Shown: one piece after another, positions 1 to 8,765 of the stretch | Numbering within the stretch: position 1 is the first letter of the stretch | Layout of the letters: each line of letters starts with the position of its first letter | Source: Entomomonas asaccharolytica | Lineage (GTDB): Bacteria; Pseudomonadota; Gammaproteobacteria; Pseudomonadales; Pseudomonadaceae | Direction: 5' to 3' | Length of the DNA: 64,000 nt | NCBI RefSeq assembly: GCF_016653615.1 | Contig: NZ_CP067393.1 | Span: 945,673-1,009,672, forward strand | Translations under genes and position numbers: made by a program | The notes under the pieces: generated by a model | Database searches by the model: none | What the model was told of the DNA's origin: nothing | Seen by the model: the letters and a program-made list of their open reading frames with translations, nothing else

Positions 1-113
1 TTAAAGCGTTAGGTATTGAAACAGAGTGCTACCTGCAAGGCTTAGGTGAAAACCAACAAATCCGAGCATTATTTGCCCAACATTTATTAGATGCAGTAAG
101 TGAGAAACAATAA
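1..113 (+). CDS. cbiK: CbiK sirohydrochlorin cobaltochelatase, C-terminal fragment
   Basis: Only the last 36 codons are present, read in frame from base 3 to the TAA at 111-113. The end, with YLQGLGENQQIRALF and AQHLLDA, matches the way CbiK-type anaerobic cobaltochelatases finish (a conserved L-x-G-L-G-E-N-x-x-I-R-x-x-F segment, recalled from Salmonella CbiK). CbiK inserts cobalt into sirohydrochlorin in the anaerobic cobalamin pathway. The next gene, cbiL, uses the product and starts 1 base after this stop, so the two belong to one operon that extends left of the window. Confidence 0.7.
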   Translation, partial: KALGIETECYLQGLGENQQIRALFAQHLLDAVSEKQ

Positions 114-114
114 A

Positions 115-825
115 ATGACTGGAAAATTATACGCAATAGGAACAGGCCCTGGTGCATCTGATTTAATTACTGTAAGGGCGGCTAGATTATTAGCTCATAT
201 GGATATCGTCTATGCCCCTGCTGCCCGTAAAGGTGGCGATAGCTTGGCGCTTTCTATTGTGCGCGAATATATTGGCAGCCAAACCGAAATTAAAGAACGC
301 CATTTCCCCATGAGCAATAACACAGAGGAAAAACAACAAGCATGGCAAGCGGTAACTGATGAAATTGTTAGCGATATAACCGCAGGCAAAAAAGTTGCTT
401 TTGTATCCTTAGGCGATGTCATGCTCTACAGCACATGGGTAAGTATTTTAGAACGCTTACCTGATGGTTTAGATATAGAAATTATCCCTGGTATTACCTC
501 ATTTGCTCTAATTGCCGCCAAAACAAAACGCCCGTTAGCAATGGAAACCCAATCCTTAGTAGTGATGTCTTGTACTGTAGGTAAAGAAATACTAGCCCAA
601 GCACTACAACAACATTCAAGCCTAGTACTAATGAAAGCCGCCTCTTGCCTACCTGATGTAAAAGCATTAATTGAAGAATTAGGGTTATTAGATTATGCGG
701 TATTAGTATCTGATGCTTCCCTAACTTCTGAAAAGCAATACCGTAATTTAAAAGATATTCCAGCCGATGAAAAACTACCTTACTTTACTACTATTTTGGT
801 GAATAAGCAGTGGAGTAAAAGCTAA
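115..825 (+). CDS. cbiL: Cobalt-factor II C20-methyltransferase (CbiL/CobI family)
   Basis: A 236-residue SAM-dependent tetrapyrrole methyltransferase. The N-terminus has the family glycine motif YAIGTGPGASDL, a middle SLGDVMLYST segment, and the PGITSFA motif, in the usual order. The length fits CbiL/CobI. ATG 115 is preferred to the upstream in-frame GTG at 100 because it gives the family N-terminus (MTGKLYAIG) and sits just after the cbiK stop. It methylates C20 of cobalt-factor II (or precorrin-2). The CbiK-like upstream gene favours the anaerobic, early-cobalt route. Substrate form is inferred from context. Confidence 0.88.
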   Translation: MTGKLYAIGTGPGASDLITVRAARLLAHMDIVYAPAARKGGDSLALSIVREYIGSQTEIKERHFPMSNNTEEKQQAWQAVTDEIVSDITAGKKVAFVSLGDVMLYSTWVSILERLPDGLDIEIIPGITSFALIAAKTKRPLAMETQSLVVMSCTVGKEILAQALQQHSSLVLMKAASCLPDVKALIEELGLLDYAVLVSDASLTSEKQYRNLKDIPADEKLPYFTTILVNKQWSKS

Positions 826-873
826 ATATGTTATTTAATGTCTATCTATATATTATTTTTGGATAGGTAAATA

Positions 874-1842
874 ATGGAAAAGTATTGGATTGTTGCTCTT
901 GGGGAGACTTATCATATAGCGACTAGTGAAGGTTTTCTATGGTCACCAAAACTAACTAAAGCTGGTAGAAGAAACGTTGGTTATGAGAATATGAATGTTG
1001 CTCAAGTTGGCGATATTGTTTTTACTTGCGTAGATCAACATATCAAAGATATTGGCATTGTAATACAATCATCTTATTCTCGAGTTGCCCCAGAGTATTC
1101 AACATTTAATAACTGGGCTAATATGGATGGCCATGCTTTAAGAATAGATTGGTTTCATCCCAAACAAGATATTTTTCTAAAAAATTATATAGATTTAATA
1201 AATAAAATTAACTCATCACCTTCACCTTTTGTTAAACAAAAAAATAAAAGTGAACTAAGTACAATTGGGTTAAAACAACAATATTTGATAGAGATCTCTA
1301 AGGAATATGCAAATTTTTTCTTTGAAAAATTGTCCATTGAAAATAAAGTTAATGATATTAAATTAGAGTTAGATAAATTATTAGTGCAAGAAATAGTTGA
1401 AAAAGATACTTCTGCCATACCAGTTAATACAACTAAAAAAGCACTAGTTGATATTAGGACAGCACAGTTAAAATTTACTGAAAACCTATTAAAAATTGAG
1501 AAAGTTTGTCGAGTAACAAATACATTGTATGATTTCGATAAAATAAAAGATAGATACTTAATAGCTAGTCATATTAAACGCTGGGTAGATTGTACCAGAG
1601 AGGAAAGAGTTGATGGTAATAATGGTTTACTTTTAGCTCCTCATATTGATTACTTATTTGATAGATATTTAATAAGTTTTCAGAAAGATGGAACTATGTT
1701 GATTTCTGAGATAGTCAAAAAAGATGCCATTTTTGAAAAATGGAATATTATAGAAAAAAATGTTGGTTGTTTTAGTGATAAACAAGATTTTTATTTAAAA
1801 GATCATAGAGATAAGTTTTTTAAAAAGCAAAAAGAAAGTTAA
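874..1842 (+). CDS. HNH endonuclease with EVE-like N-terminal domain, possible modification-dependent restriction enzyme
   Basis: 322 residues. The C-terminal part (about 215-290) carries an HNH_2-like nuclease: a C-R-V-T knuckle, then LIASHIKRW and NGLLLAPHIDYLFD, which supply the two histidines and the asparagine of the fold. The N-terminal 110 residues (W-I-V-A, a GDIVFT segment, a IGIVIQ segment, closing ALRIDWF) resemble the EVE/YTH-like fold that reads modified bases in type IV restriction enzymes; this part is a fold-level guess. The gene is strongly AT-rich and lies between cobalamin genes on the same strand, with no partner methylase. Restriction of modified phage DNA is inferred. 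Confidence 0.7.
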   Translation: MEKYWIVALGETYHIATSEGFLWSPKLTKAGRRNVGYENMNVAQVGDIVFTCVDQHIKDIGIVIQSSYSRVAPEYSTFNNWANMDGHALRIDWFHPKQDIFLKNYIDLINKINSSPSPFVKQKNKSELSTIGLKQQYLIEISKEYANFFFEKLSIENKVNDIKLELDKLLVQEIVEKDTSAIPVNTTKKALVDIRTAQLKFTENLLKIEKVCRVTNTLYDFDKIKDRYLIASHIKRWVDCTREERVDGNNGLLLAPHIDYLFDRYLISFQKDGTMLISEIVKKDAIFEKWNIIEKNVGCFSDKQDFYLKDHRDKFFKKQKES

Positions 1843-2095
1843 AACTAAAGGTCTTTAATTTATACTAGTAGATATATGTTTATATTTGATCGCTTTAATG
1901 CAGAGCTAAAGTAAATATAAGTACTTAGATAGATTACGTGTATAGACTTTATCAGATCAGTGATAAGAGTTATTTTGAAATGATTATTAATTATCTTTAA
2001 AGTTAATTTAACTAAGCCATTACCTAAATCAATCTTTACTCAAATTCACATTTACCTGCTAGAAAAAAGGGCATAGACTTTTGCCTAAATTGTAG
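1843..2095. other. AT-rich intergenic stretch before the cobalamin riboswitch
   Basis: No open reading frame or RNA is recognised here. It should hold the promoter for the riboswitch-cbiM transcript; no convincing -35/-10 pair could be assigned by eye. Confidence 0.5.
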
Positions 2096-2238
2096 TCAAA
2101 TATAGCATTTATGCTAAGGAAGCAGGTGTAATTCCTGCGCAGCCCCCGCTGCTGTAAGGTGGACGATTCTGTTATAACCACTGAGGAAACTCGGGAAGGA
2201 ACAGAAGAGGATGAAGCTAAGCCAGAAGACCTATTTGA
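2096..2238 (+). ncRNA. Cobalamin (B12) riboswitch aptamer
   Basis: The closing helix P1 is visible as TCAAATA (2096-2102) paired with TATTTGA (2232-2238). Inside are the class hallmarks: GCAGCCCCCGCTGCTGTAA near 2137-2157, the core AACCACTGAGGAAA ending in CGGGAAGG, and the 3' box GCCAGAAGACC at 2221-2231. It stands 120 bases before cbiM, the cobalt transporter operon, the commonest position for this riboswitch. Binding of adenosylcobalamin is expected to shut cbiMNQO and the genes behind it. Confidence 0.95.
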
Positions 2239-2253
2239 TTACAGAAGAATACC

Positions 2254-2357
2254 CCCTTCGGTGGGAAGGGTTATATCTATGAAATAATTTATTTTATCTA
2301 TATAACCTTACTTGCATGAAGCGAGGGATATTTGTTACCTAACAAATTAAGGTTATA
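2254..2357 (+). promoter_or_regulatory. Expression platform of the B12 riboswitch: mutually exclusive helices ending on the cbiM RBS
   Basis: Three pairings compete. CCCTTC (2254-2259) pairs with GAAGGG (2265-2270) in a hairpin. The same GAAGGGTTATAT (2265-2276) can instead pair with ATATAACCTT (2300-2309). That middle strand can also pair with TAAGGTTATA (2348-2357), a 10-bp perfect match that buries the AAGG Shine-Dalgarno (2349-2352) of cbiM. The last helix encloses two small hairpins (CTTGC/GCGAG and TTGTTA/TAACAA). No T-tract follows the first hairpin, so control looks translational. The order of events on ligand binding is inferred. Confidence 0.65.
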
Positions 2358-2360
2358 ACG

Positions 2361-3092
2361 ATGAATATCAGATTCAAGCGTTTATCAGTAATTGGCGGGG
2401 TGGCCTTACTGATATTATTTCCGCAACAAGCTTTTGCAATGCATATTATGGAAGGGTTTTTACCCCCACTTTGGGCTGGTACTTGGTGGGCAATTTATAT
2501 TCCTTTTCTAATTCTGGGCATCTATCAATTAAAGAAAATATCTATGGGTAGTACTGATAAAAAAGTATTACTAGCACTTTGTGCTGCTTTTGTGTTTGTA
2601 CTGTCTTCTTTAAAAATGCCATCTGTCACAGGTAGCTGCTCACACCCTACGGGCGTTGGCTTAGGGGTGGTGATGTTTGGCCCTTGGGTAATGGCTGTGT
2701 TAGCAGGTATTGTGTTGTTATTCCAAGCTTTGTTTTTAGCTCATGGCGGGTTAACTACGTTAGGCGCTAACGGTATGTCAATGGCGGTATTTGGGCCTGT
2801 GGTTGGTTATTACATTTGGCGAATCTCCTGTAAGTTTAAAATTCGTAAAGATGTAGGGGTATTTTTATGTGCCTTTACAGCCGATATTGTCACTTACTTT
2901 GTCACTTCTATTCAGTTAGCAGGCGCTTTCCCTGACCCACAGTTAGGTTTTTTGGCTGCTGCTACTAAATTTATGAGTATTTTCTGCTTAACGCAAATCC
3001 CTATTGCTATTGCTGAGGGGTTATTAACAGTTATTATTTATAATGTTATTACTGAGCGTAAAATTGCACCAGTTGGGGGCTTTACACAATGA
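2361..3092 (+). CDS. cbiM: Cobalt ECF transporter, substrate-binding membrane subunit CbiM
   Basis: 243 residues. An N-terminal signal segment ends AFA at residue 26, and cleavage exposes MHIMEGFLPPLW, the invariant CbiM/NikM N-terminus whose Met-His chelates the metal. Several hydrophobic helices follow, with the conserved GSCSHPTG motif. It is the S component that selects Co2+ and delivers it across the inner membrane with CbiN, CbiQ and CbiO. It is the first gene behind the B12 riboswitch and overlaps cbiN by 4 bases (ATGA). Confidence 0.95.
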   Translation: MNIRFKRLSVIGGVALLILFPQQAFAMHIMEGFLPPLWAGTWWAIYIPFLILGIYQLKKISMGSTDKKVLLALCAAFVFVLSSLKMPSVTGSCSHPTGVGLGVVMFGPWVMAVLAGIVLLFQALFLAHGGLTTLGANGMSMAVFGPVVGYYIWRISCKFKIRKDVGVFLCAFTADIVTYFVTSIQLAGAFPDPQLGFLAAATKFMSIFCLTQIPIAIAEGLLTVIIYNVITERKIAPVGGFTQ

Positions 3093-3379
3093 AAAAGAAT
3101 CTATTGTTATTAACCATTGTGGTAATTATGTGTTTAGTCCCTTTCTTTTTGCCTGCTAATAAAGGGGCAGAGTTTAGCGGTGCAGATGGTCAAGCAGAGG
3201 AGGCTATTACTCAAAGCCATCCTGATTATGAACCATGGTTTGAGTCTTTCTTTGAGCCTGCTAGTGGCGAAGTAGAAAGTTTACTATTTACCTTACAAGG
3301 CTCTATTGGCACAGGGATAATTTGCTATATTTTAGGCTTTTATCGTGGTAGAAGGCCAAAGACTGATGTTAGAAATTGA
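3089..3379 (+). CDS. cbiN: Cobalt transport protein CbiN
   Basis: 96 residues with a hydrophobic N-terminal helix, a periplasmic loop containing AEFSGADGQAEEAI and a second helix near the C-terminus (GTGIICYILGFYRG). This two-helix plan with the F-x-G-A-D-G-x-A-E motif is typical of CbiN, the small auxiliary subunit of Co2+ ECF transporters. The start codon overlaps the cbiM stop and the end overlaps the start of cbiQ, so the genes are translationally coupled. Confidence 0.94.
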   Translation: MKKNLLLLTIVVIMCLVPFFLPANKGAEFSGADGQAEEAITQSHPDYEPWFESFFEPASGEVESLLFTLQGSIGTGIICYILGFYRGRRPKTDVRN

Positions 3380-4043
3380 TCATTATGCCTATCAAAGCCG
3401 CTGGCGTGAAATAAATCCGCTAACTAAAGGGTTAGCTTATATTGTTTTATTGCTAGTGGCTTTGTGTTCAATATGGTTTGTACAATTAATTATTTTAGTT
3501 GTACTAGCACCTATCACTTGTTATGTTACACGGATTAGTTTTAGTAAATACTGTAAATGGATGATGGTTCCTTTTGCTTTTCTAATGGTAAGTGTAGCAG
3601 GTATTTTATTATCTTTTGACTGGAGTAATAGTAAGCTGTTAGCCAGCTTTCATATTGGTTCACTTTATATTGGGGTAAGTGCCGAGTCCTTATGGGTAGC
3701 ACAAAATGCTTTTTTCCGAAGCTTATCTTGTTTAGCTATTACTTATTTATTTGTATTAACTACTCCCTTTGACCAGTTAATTCAAATTGGTAAAAAAATC
3801 CATATGCCGAAAGCATTGTTGGAAATTATTTTACTCACCTATCGCTTTATATTTATCTTTTTAGATGAAGTGGCAGCCATCAAGCGTGCCCAAACATTAC
3901 GTTTTGGTTATATCTCACCTAGAACCAGTTATCGCTCTTTGGGTATGTTGATAACCATGTTACTAAGCCGAGTTTTAACCCGTTATAGCCAAATGACTAT
4001 AGCCCTAGAAACTAAGTTATTTAGGGGTGATTTTCACCTTTAA
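3366..4043 (+). CDS. cbiQ: Cobalt ECF transporter transmembrane subunit CbiQ
   Basis: 225 residues, five or so hydrophobic helices. The N-terminus MLEIDHYAYQSRWREINP is the family start, so ATG 3366 is chosen over an upstream in-frame GTG at 3345. The cytoplasmic coupling region includes the AIKRAQTLRFGY segment, equivalent to the family A-R-G-type coupling helix that docks on CbiO. CbiQ is the T component linking the S subunit to the ATPase. It overlaps cbiN by 14 bases. Confidence 0.92.
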   Translation: MLEIDHYAYQSRWREINPLTKGLAYIVLLLVALCSIWFVQLIILVVLAPITCYVTRISFSKYCKWMMVPFAFLMVSVAGILLSFDWSNSKLLASFHIGSLYIGVSAESLWVAQNAFFRSLSCLAITYLFVLTTPFDQLIQIGKKIHMPKALLEIILLTYRFIFIFLDEVAAIKRAQTLRFGYISPRTSYRSLGMLITMLLSRVLTRYSQMTIALETKLFRGDFHL

Positions 4044-4060
4044 GGTTGGAATAGAAGTAT

Positions 4061-4873
4061 ATGTTATCAACAAACAATGTTAGTTTTAAATATGAGCAAG
4101 GTGACTGGGCGTTAGAGGATATTAGCTTAAATTTATCATCAGGTAAGGTAACAGGGCTGATTGGTGCCAATGGTTCAGGCAAATCTACTTTATTTATGAT
4201 CTTGCTGGGTATTTTAAAGCCTAATGCAGGTGAAGTGTGTTGGAATGGCAAACCCATCAGTTATAAAAAGCAAGATTTATATCAATTACGGCAAAATGTA
4301 TCAATTGTTTTTCAAGATCCAGATCAGCAGATTTTTTATACCGATATACGCAGTGATATTGCGTTTAGTTTACGCAATTTAGGGGTGGCTGAAGATGAAA
4401 TTACTAGGCGCGTTAATAATGCTTTAGCATTAGTAGATGCGCAACATTTTGCAGATCAACCTATTCAATATTTAAGCTTTGGACAGAAGAAGCGGGTGGC
4501 TATTGCAGGTGCTTTGGTATTAGATGCGCCTTGTATTTTATTGGATGAGCCTACCGCAGGTTTAGACCCAATGGGGCGACAACATATTATTGAGATTTTG
4601 CAAAGGGTAGTAGCAGAAGGCAAACAAGTAGTTATTTCTAGCCATGATATTGATTTGATTTACCAAGTATGCGATGAGGTTTATGTACTAGATCGAGGCC
4701 ACTTATTAACCCATGGTGCTACGCAAGAGGTATTTTTGCAGAGTGATTTAATCAAGCAAGCAGGGCTAGTACAGCCATGGTTGATACGTTTACATACTGA
4801 AAAAGGTTTGCCATTGTATCGTACTGAGCAGGATTTTTTTGAGCAAAGTAATTTAACAGAAGTGGTTAAATAA
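4061..4873 (+). CDS. cbiO: Cobalt ECF transporter ATP-binding subunit CbiO
   Basis: 270-residue ABC ATPase. Walker A is GANGSGKST (residues 35-43), the Q-loop is VFQDPDQQ, the signature is LSFGQKKR, Walker B is [13 protein letters not shown] and the switch histidine is in SSHDID. The [11 protein letters not shown]-loop is diagnostic for the CbiO/EcfA group. It energises Co2+ uptake on the cytoplasmic face. It lies 17 bases after cbiQ and ends the transporter part of the operon; cobD follows after 11 bases. Confidence 0.94.
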   Translation: MLSTNNVSFKYEQGDWALEDISLNLSSGKVTGLIGANGSGKSTLFMILLGILKPNAGEVCWNGKPISYKKQDLYQLRQNVSIVFQDPDQQIFYTDIRSDIAFSLRNLGVAEDEITRRVNNALALVDAQHFADQPIQYLSFGQKKRVAIAGALVLDAPCILLDEPTAGLDPMGRQHIIEILQRVVAEGKQVVISSHDIDLIYQVCDEVYVLDRGHLLTHGATQEVFLQSDLIKQAGLVQPWLIRLHTEKGLPLYRTEQDFFEQSNLTEVVK

Positions 4874-4884
4874 GAGAGTTAAAA

Positions 4885-5904
4885 ATGATTAATGGGCATG
4901 GTGATGATGGTTATCAGTATCCAATAATTACAGCTAATTTTAGCTCTAATGTTTATCACCAATCGGATTTATCAGGTTTAGAACAATACCTAGCACAGCA
5001 TATTGAGGCTATTTATAGTTATCCCGAGCCTGATGCAGTTTCTATTAGAAAGTTATTAGCAGAGCAGGCTAATATTACCGATAGTTGTATTTCTGTTACT
5101 AATGGAGCAACAGAGGCAATTTACCTTATTGCGCAAGCGTTTGTTGGTAGTAAAACGACTATTGCATCGCCTGTATTTAGTGAATATGCGGATGCTTGTG
5201 AGATACACCAACACCAACTACAACATGTTTTTAATATAAGCGATATTCCTGCTGAAACAGAATTATGTTGGTTATGTAGCCCTAATAATCCAACGGGTGA
5301 AGTTTATTCGGAACAGCAATTACTTACCTTATTTAAGCAATATCCAACAACGTATTTTGTAATTGATCAATCCTATGCAGCCTTTGCAGAAAATGCATTA
5401 TTAGCCATTGATAAAGTGATTCAATACCCTAATGTAATAGTGTTGCATTCTATGACTAAGAAGTTTGCTATCCCAGGTTTACGACTGGGTTATTTAGTAG
5501 CTAATAGTGATTTAATAGCACGTATTAATTATTTTCGAATGCCTTGGTCCGTCAATAGTTTAGCCATAGTGGCAGGCAAATATTTATTACAACATGCTAA
5601 TGAATTACAGGTTTATTTATTAACCTTATTGCAACAAACCAAGCAATTACAGCAAGCCTTAGCAGCCTTTAAGCAACTACAGGTTTTACCTACGCAAACC
5701 CATTACTTTTTAGTGAAATTATTAAATGGTAAAAGTGCTGCTGAATTAAAAAATTATTTAGCCAATAAACATCATTTATTAATTCGTGACGCGGCTAATT
5801 TTGTGGGATTAGATCAATATTATTTTAGAGTAGCTAGTCAGAGTGTAGCGCAAAATAATCAGTTAGTGGCCGCCATTGGTGAATGGCTAACAGAGCAACA
5901 GTGA
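4885..5904 (+). CDS. cobD: Threonine-phosphate decarboxylase-like PLP enzyme (CobD; CobC in pseudomonad naming)
   Basis: 339 residues, class I/II aminotransferase fold. Visible motifs: NGATEAIY for phosphate/cofactor contact, SPNNPTGEV, an aspartate/tyrosine in IDQSYAAF, and the Schiff-base lysine region HSMTKKFAIPGLRLGY followed by an FRMPWSVNS segment. Histidinol-phosphate aminotransferases look alike, but the neighbours (cobU, cobT, cobS) argue for L-threonine-O-3-phosphate decarboxylase, which makes aminopropanol phosphate for the nucleotide loop. The stop TGA overlaps the cobU start by one base. Confidence 0.82.
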   Translation: MINGHGDDGYQYPIITANFSSNVYHQSDLSGLEQYLAQHIEAIYSYPEPDAVSIRKLLAEQANITDSCISVTNGATEAIYLIAQAFVGSKTTIASPVFSEYADACEIHQHQLQHVFNISDIPAETELCWLCSPNNPTGEVYSEQQLLTLFKQYPTTYFVIDQSYAAFAENALLAIDKVIQYPNVIVLHSMTKKFAIPGLRLGYLVANSDLIARINYFRMPWSVNSLAIVAGKYLLQHANELQVYLLTLLQQTKQLQQALAAFKQLQVLPTQTHYFLVKLLNGKSAAELKNYLANKHHLLIRDAANFVGLDQYYFRVASQSVAQNNQLVAAIGEWLTEQQ

Positions 5905-6416
5905 TGAAAAAAATAACCTTAGTAACAGGTGGTCAACGGTCAGGCAAAAGTAGTTTTGCTGAAAAGTTAGCATTATCGTTAAGCGCTAATCCTATCTATA
6001 TCGCCACTTCTCGCGTTTGGGATGAAGAATATAGGCAACGTATTCAAAGGCACCAATTAGCACGTGGTAATGAATGGGTAAATATTGAAGAAGAAAAAAA
6101 ATTATCACAGCATAATGTTATTAATAAAGTGGTGCTAGTTGATTGCGTTACCTTATGGGCTACCAATTATTTTTTTGATTTAGACAGTAATATTGAACAA
6201 GCATTAACTGAGCTTAAGCAAGAGTTTGATTTGTTTACGCAACAAGATGCGCAGTTTATTTTTGTGACTAATGAAATTGGTTTAGGTGGTACGCCAGAAA
6301 ATACCTTACAAAGAAAGTTTACCGATTTATTAGGTTGGTTAAATCAATATATTGCAGAGCAGGCCGACGAAGTTTATTTCAGTGTTTCGGGCATACCGAT
6401 GAAAATTAAGGGGTAG
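5904..6416 (+). CDS. cobU: Adenosylcobinamide kinase / guanylyltransferase CobU
   Basis: 170 residues. The start at ATG 5904 (TGATG overlap with cobD) gives [16 protein letters not shown], whose P-loop GGQRSGKS is the CobU signature; an upstream in-frame ATG at 5883 would add seven residues inside cobD. Other family segments are [24 protein letters not shown] and [13 protein letters not shown]. The enzyme phosphorylates and then guanylylates adenosylcobinamide (phosphate) in late cobalamin assembly. Confidence 0.93.
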   Translation: MKKITLVTGGQRSGKSSFAEKLALSLSANPIYIATSRVWDEEYRQRIQRHQLARGNEWVNIEEEKKLSQHNVINKVVLVDCVTLWATNYFFDLDSNIEQALTELKQEFDLFTQQDAQFIFVTNEIGLGGTPENTLQRKFTDLLGWLNQYIAEQADEVYFSVSGIPMKIKG

Positions 6417-6418
6417 TT

Positions 6419-7462
6419 ATGAGAAGTTTTGTAATTAATAAACCAGATGAAGTGATTTGCTCCTTGCTACAAGATAAGATTGATAATCTTGCTAAACCAA
6501 AGGGTTCGTTAGGACTATTAGAAAAAATAGCTAAGCAAGTAGGCACTATTCAACAAAGCCTATCGCCCCAATTAACTAATCCTCATCATATTTTATTTGC
6601 AGCGGATCATGGTATTGCTGAGTCTGGTGTAAGCCCTTCACCTAAATCTATCACTTGGCAACAAGCCCTTAATTTTGTGGAAGGTGGTGGTGGCATTAAT
6701 ATTTTTGTACGGCAAAATGGTTTTAAACTGCTAGTGGTCGATGCAGGTGTTGATTACGATTTTGAGGCAGATACGGGCATTATTGATCGTAAAATTAGTA
6801 AAGGTACAGCTAATTTTCTTTATGAAGCAGCTATGACAGAACAGCAAATGGAACAGGCGATTAACACAGGGGTGGAACTCGTAGAGCAATGCCAGCAAGC
6901 AGGCTGTAATATTATATCTTTTGGAGAATTAGGCATTGCTAATACCTCGCCATCTTCTATTTGGATGAGCTATCTAACAGGTATTGATTTAAAACAATGT
7001 GTGGGTGCAGGCTCAGGTTGGGCTTCTGAGGGTACTTTGCGTAAATATCAAGTATTGCAACAAGCGGTAGATAACTATCAGGGTGATAGTTCAGCACTGG
7101 ATATTATGCGTTATTTTGGTGGTTATGAAATGGTGATGACGGTAGGTGCCATGTTACGAGCTGCCGAATTAGCGATGATTATTTTGGTGGATGGTTTTAT
7201 TATGACCAACTGCATTTTAATGGCAGCTAAGTTTTATCCTAATATTATTAATTATGCAATTTTTGGTCATCAAGGTGAGGAAACAGGTCATAAACTATTG
7301 TTAGATTATATGGGTGTGCAATCATTATTGCAGTTGCAATTTAGACTAGGAGAGGGGACGGGTGCAGTCTGCGCCTTTCCACTAGTTGATTCTGCAGTGC
7401 GAATGATGAATGAAATGAAATCTTTTGCCAAGGCGGAAGTTACTCCGATTACCAAATGCTAG
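6419..7462 (+). CDS. cobT: Nicotinate-nucleotide:dimethylbenzimidazole phosphoribosyltransferase CobT
   Basis: 347 residues, the usual length. Conserved pieces are [14 protein letters not shown] near the N-terminus, FAADHGI, the [13 protein letters not shown] segment, and GEGTGAV near residue 315 that holds the catalytic glutamate. It activates the lower-ligand base as alpha-ribazole phosphate. It follows cobU by 2 bases and overlaps cobS by 7, so cobU-T-S form one translational unit. Confidence 0.95.
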   Translation: MRSFVINKPDEVICSLLQDKIDNLAKPKGSLGLLEKIAKQVGTIQQSLSPQLTNPHHILFAADHGIAESGVSPSPKSITWQQALNFVEGGGGINIFVRQNGFKLLVVDAGVDYDFEADTGIIDRKISKGTANFLYEAAMTEQQMEQAINTGVELVEQCQQAGCNIISFGELGIANTSPSSIWMSYLTGIDLKQCVGAGSGWASEGTLRKYQVLQQAVDNYQGDSSALDIMRYFGGYEMVMTVGAMLRAAELAMIILVDGFIMTNCILMAAKFYPNIINYAIFGHQGEETGHKLLLDYMGVQSLLQLQFRLGEGTGAVCAFPLVDSAVRMMNEMKSFAKAEVTPITKC

Positions 7463-8214
7463 CCTTTACTGCGATTATTATATTTTTTACTCGATTGCCT
7501 TTTTTTAGGAATCGAATGATTCCTGATGAATACTTTAAAAATATTATCTACTATTGGTCAATGGCGGGTTGGTTAACTGCCTCTGTAATGATGCTGGTAC
7601 TGTATTTAAGTAGCTTGTTATTTCCTATATCAGTGGCTGTTATGCTAGCCATAGCCAGTAGATTATTACTAACAGGCGCATTACACGAAGATGGTTTAGC
7701 TGATTTCTTTGATGGCTTTGGTGGTGGTATTTCCAAAGAGCGTATATTAGCTATTATGAAAGATAGCCATATAGGCTGTTATGGTGTATTGGGTTTAATT
7801 ATCTATTTTTTATTACTTTTTTCTTTACTAAGTGCTTTGCCCGTGTATTTGGCTTGTGTTGCTATTTTAGTGGCTGATCCATTTTGTAAAGGGTTGTCGT
7901 CTTTTATTACGGTGCGTTTAAGCTATGCTCGTACGGCAGAAACCAGTAAAGTAAAAGTTGTGTATGATGATATTAAAGCCAAGTATTTTTTATATTCCAT
8001 TAGCTTTGCTTTAGTACCTTTATTAATTATCTTTGGCATTATCTCACCTATTTATTACCTAGCAATACTGTTACCCGTTGCTGTATTTTTTCTATTAACT
8101 GCTTTTATGAGCAGTAAAATACAAGGCTATACAGGTGATTGCGTAGGGGCTTTATTTTTAATGACAGAATTGTCTTTCTATTTATCATTTGTTGCTTTAG
8201 TAAGGTTAGTATGA
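7456..8214 (+). CDS. cobS: Adenosylcobinamide-GDP ribazoletransferase CobS (cobalamin synthase)
   Basis: 252-residue polytopic membrane protein. The family motif [18 protein letters not shown] (about residues 73-90), followed by [16 protein letters not shown], supplies the Mg2+-binding acidic residues. The C-terminus has the expected GYTGDCVGA motif. It joins alpha-ribazole to adenosylcobinamide-GDP at the inner membrane, the last or next-to-last step. The stop overlaps the start of the phosphatase gene (GTATGA). Confidence 0.95.
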   Translation: MLAFTAIIIFFTRLPFFRNRMIPDEYFKNIIYYWSMAGWLTASVMMLVLYLSSLLFPISVAVMLAIASRLLLTGALHEDGLADFFDGFGGGISKERILAIMKDSHIGCYGVLGLIIYFLLLFSLLSALPVYLACVAILVADPFCKGLSSFITVRLSYARTAETSKVKVVYDDIKAKYFLYSISFALVPLLIIFGIISPIYYLAILLPVAVFFLLTAFMSSKIQGYTGDCVGALFLMTELSFYLSFVALVRLV

Positions 8215-8762
8215 AGCTTTATTTTATTCGCCATACAGCGGTTGATGTTGCGCAAGGTGTTTGTTATGGCTGGAGCGATGTGGGTTTAAAAGAGAGCTTT
8301 AAAGACGAAGCCAACACAGTGTTTGAGCAAATTGAAGCAATTAAGTTTGATCAGGTTTACACTAGCCCCTTAAGCCGTTGTACCAAGCTTGCTAATTATT
8401 GTGGTTATGCTAATGCAATTGTCGATGGTCGTTTAAAAGAGCTAAATTTTGGTGATTGGGAAATGCAAAAATGGGATGATATTCAAGACCCTAATTTACA
8501 AAATTTTTATAATGATTGGCTTAATATTGCCGCTACCAATGGCGAATCATTTGCTGATTTATATAAACGTTTTGTTGAGTTTATTAATACCTTGCCAACC
8601 AATATTGAAAAGGCAGCAATCTTTACCCATGGTGGTATTATTAACTGCGGCCGTGTTTACGCAGGTGTGACAACCGTAGCAAATATGTTTAACCATACAC
8701 CCAGTTATGGTTCTGTTACTGTACTAGATATTTTTCCTAACCTTGATCTAAATAAAGGCTAA
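8211..8762 (+). CDS. cobC: Alpha-ribazole phosphatase-like histidine phosphatase (CobC family)
   Basis: 183 residues from ATG 8211, which overlaps the cobS stop; the longer reading frame from 8139 would start inside cobS. The phosphoglycerate-mutase fold is shown by FIRHTAVD (nucleophile histidine, with T replacing the more usual G), VYTSPLSRC, ELNFGDWE and the second histidine in FTHGGII. Position after cobS supports removal of the 5' phosphate of alpha-ribazole phosphate or of adenosylcobalamin phosphate; a general phosphatase of this family cannot be excluded. Confidence 0.85.
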   Translation: MKLYFIRHTAVDVAQGVCYGWSDVGLKESFKDEANTVFEQIEAIKFDQVYTSPLSRCTKLANYCGYANAIVDGRLKELNFGDWEMQKWDDIQDPNLQNFYNDWLNIAATNGESFADLYKRFVEFINTLPTNIEKAAIFTHGGIINCGRVYAGVTTVANMFNHTPSYGSVTVLDIFPNLDLNKG

Positions 8763-8765
8763 ATT

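Noticed and set aside
2254..2270. Intrinsic terminator after the B12 aptamer
   Set aside because: The hairpin CCCTTC/GAAGGG is followed by TTATATCTAT and not by a T-tract; the RBS-sequestering helices further down explain control better.
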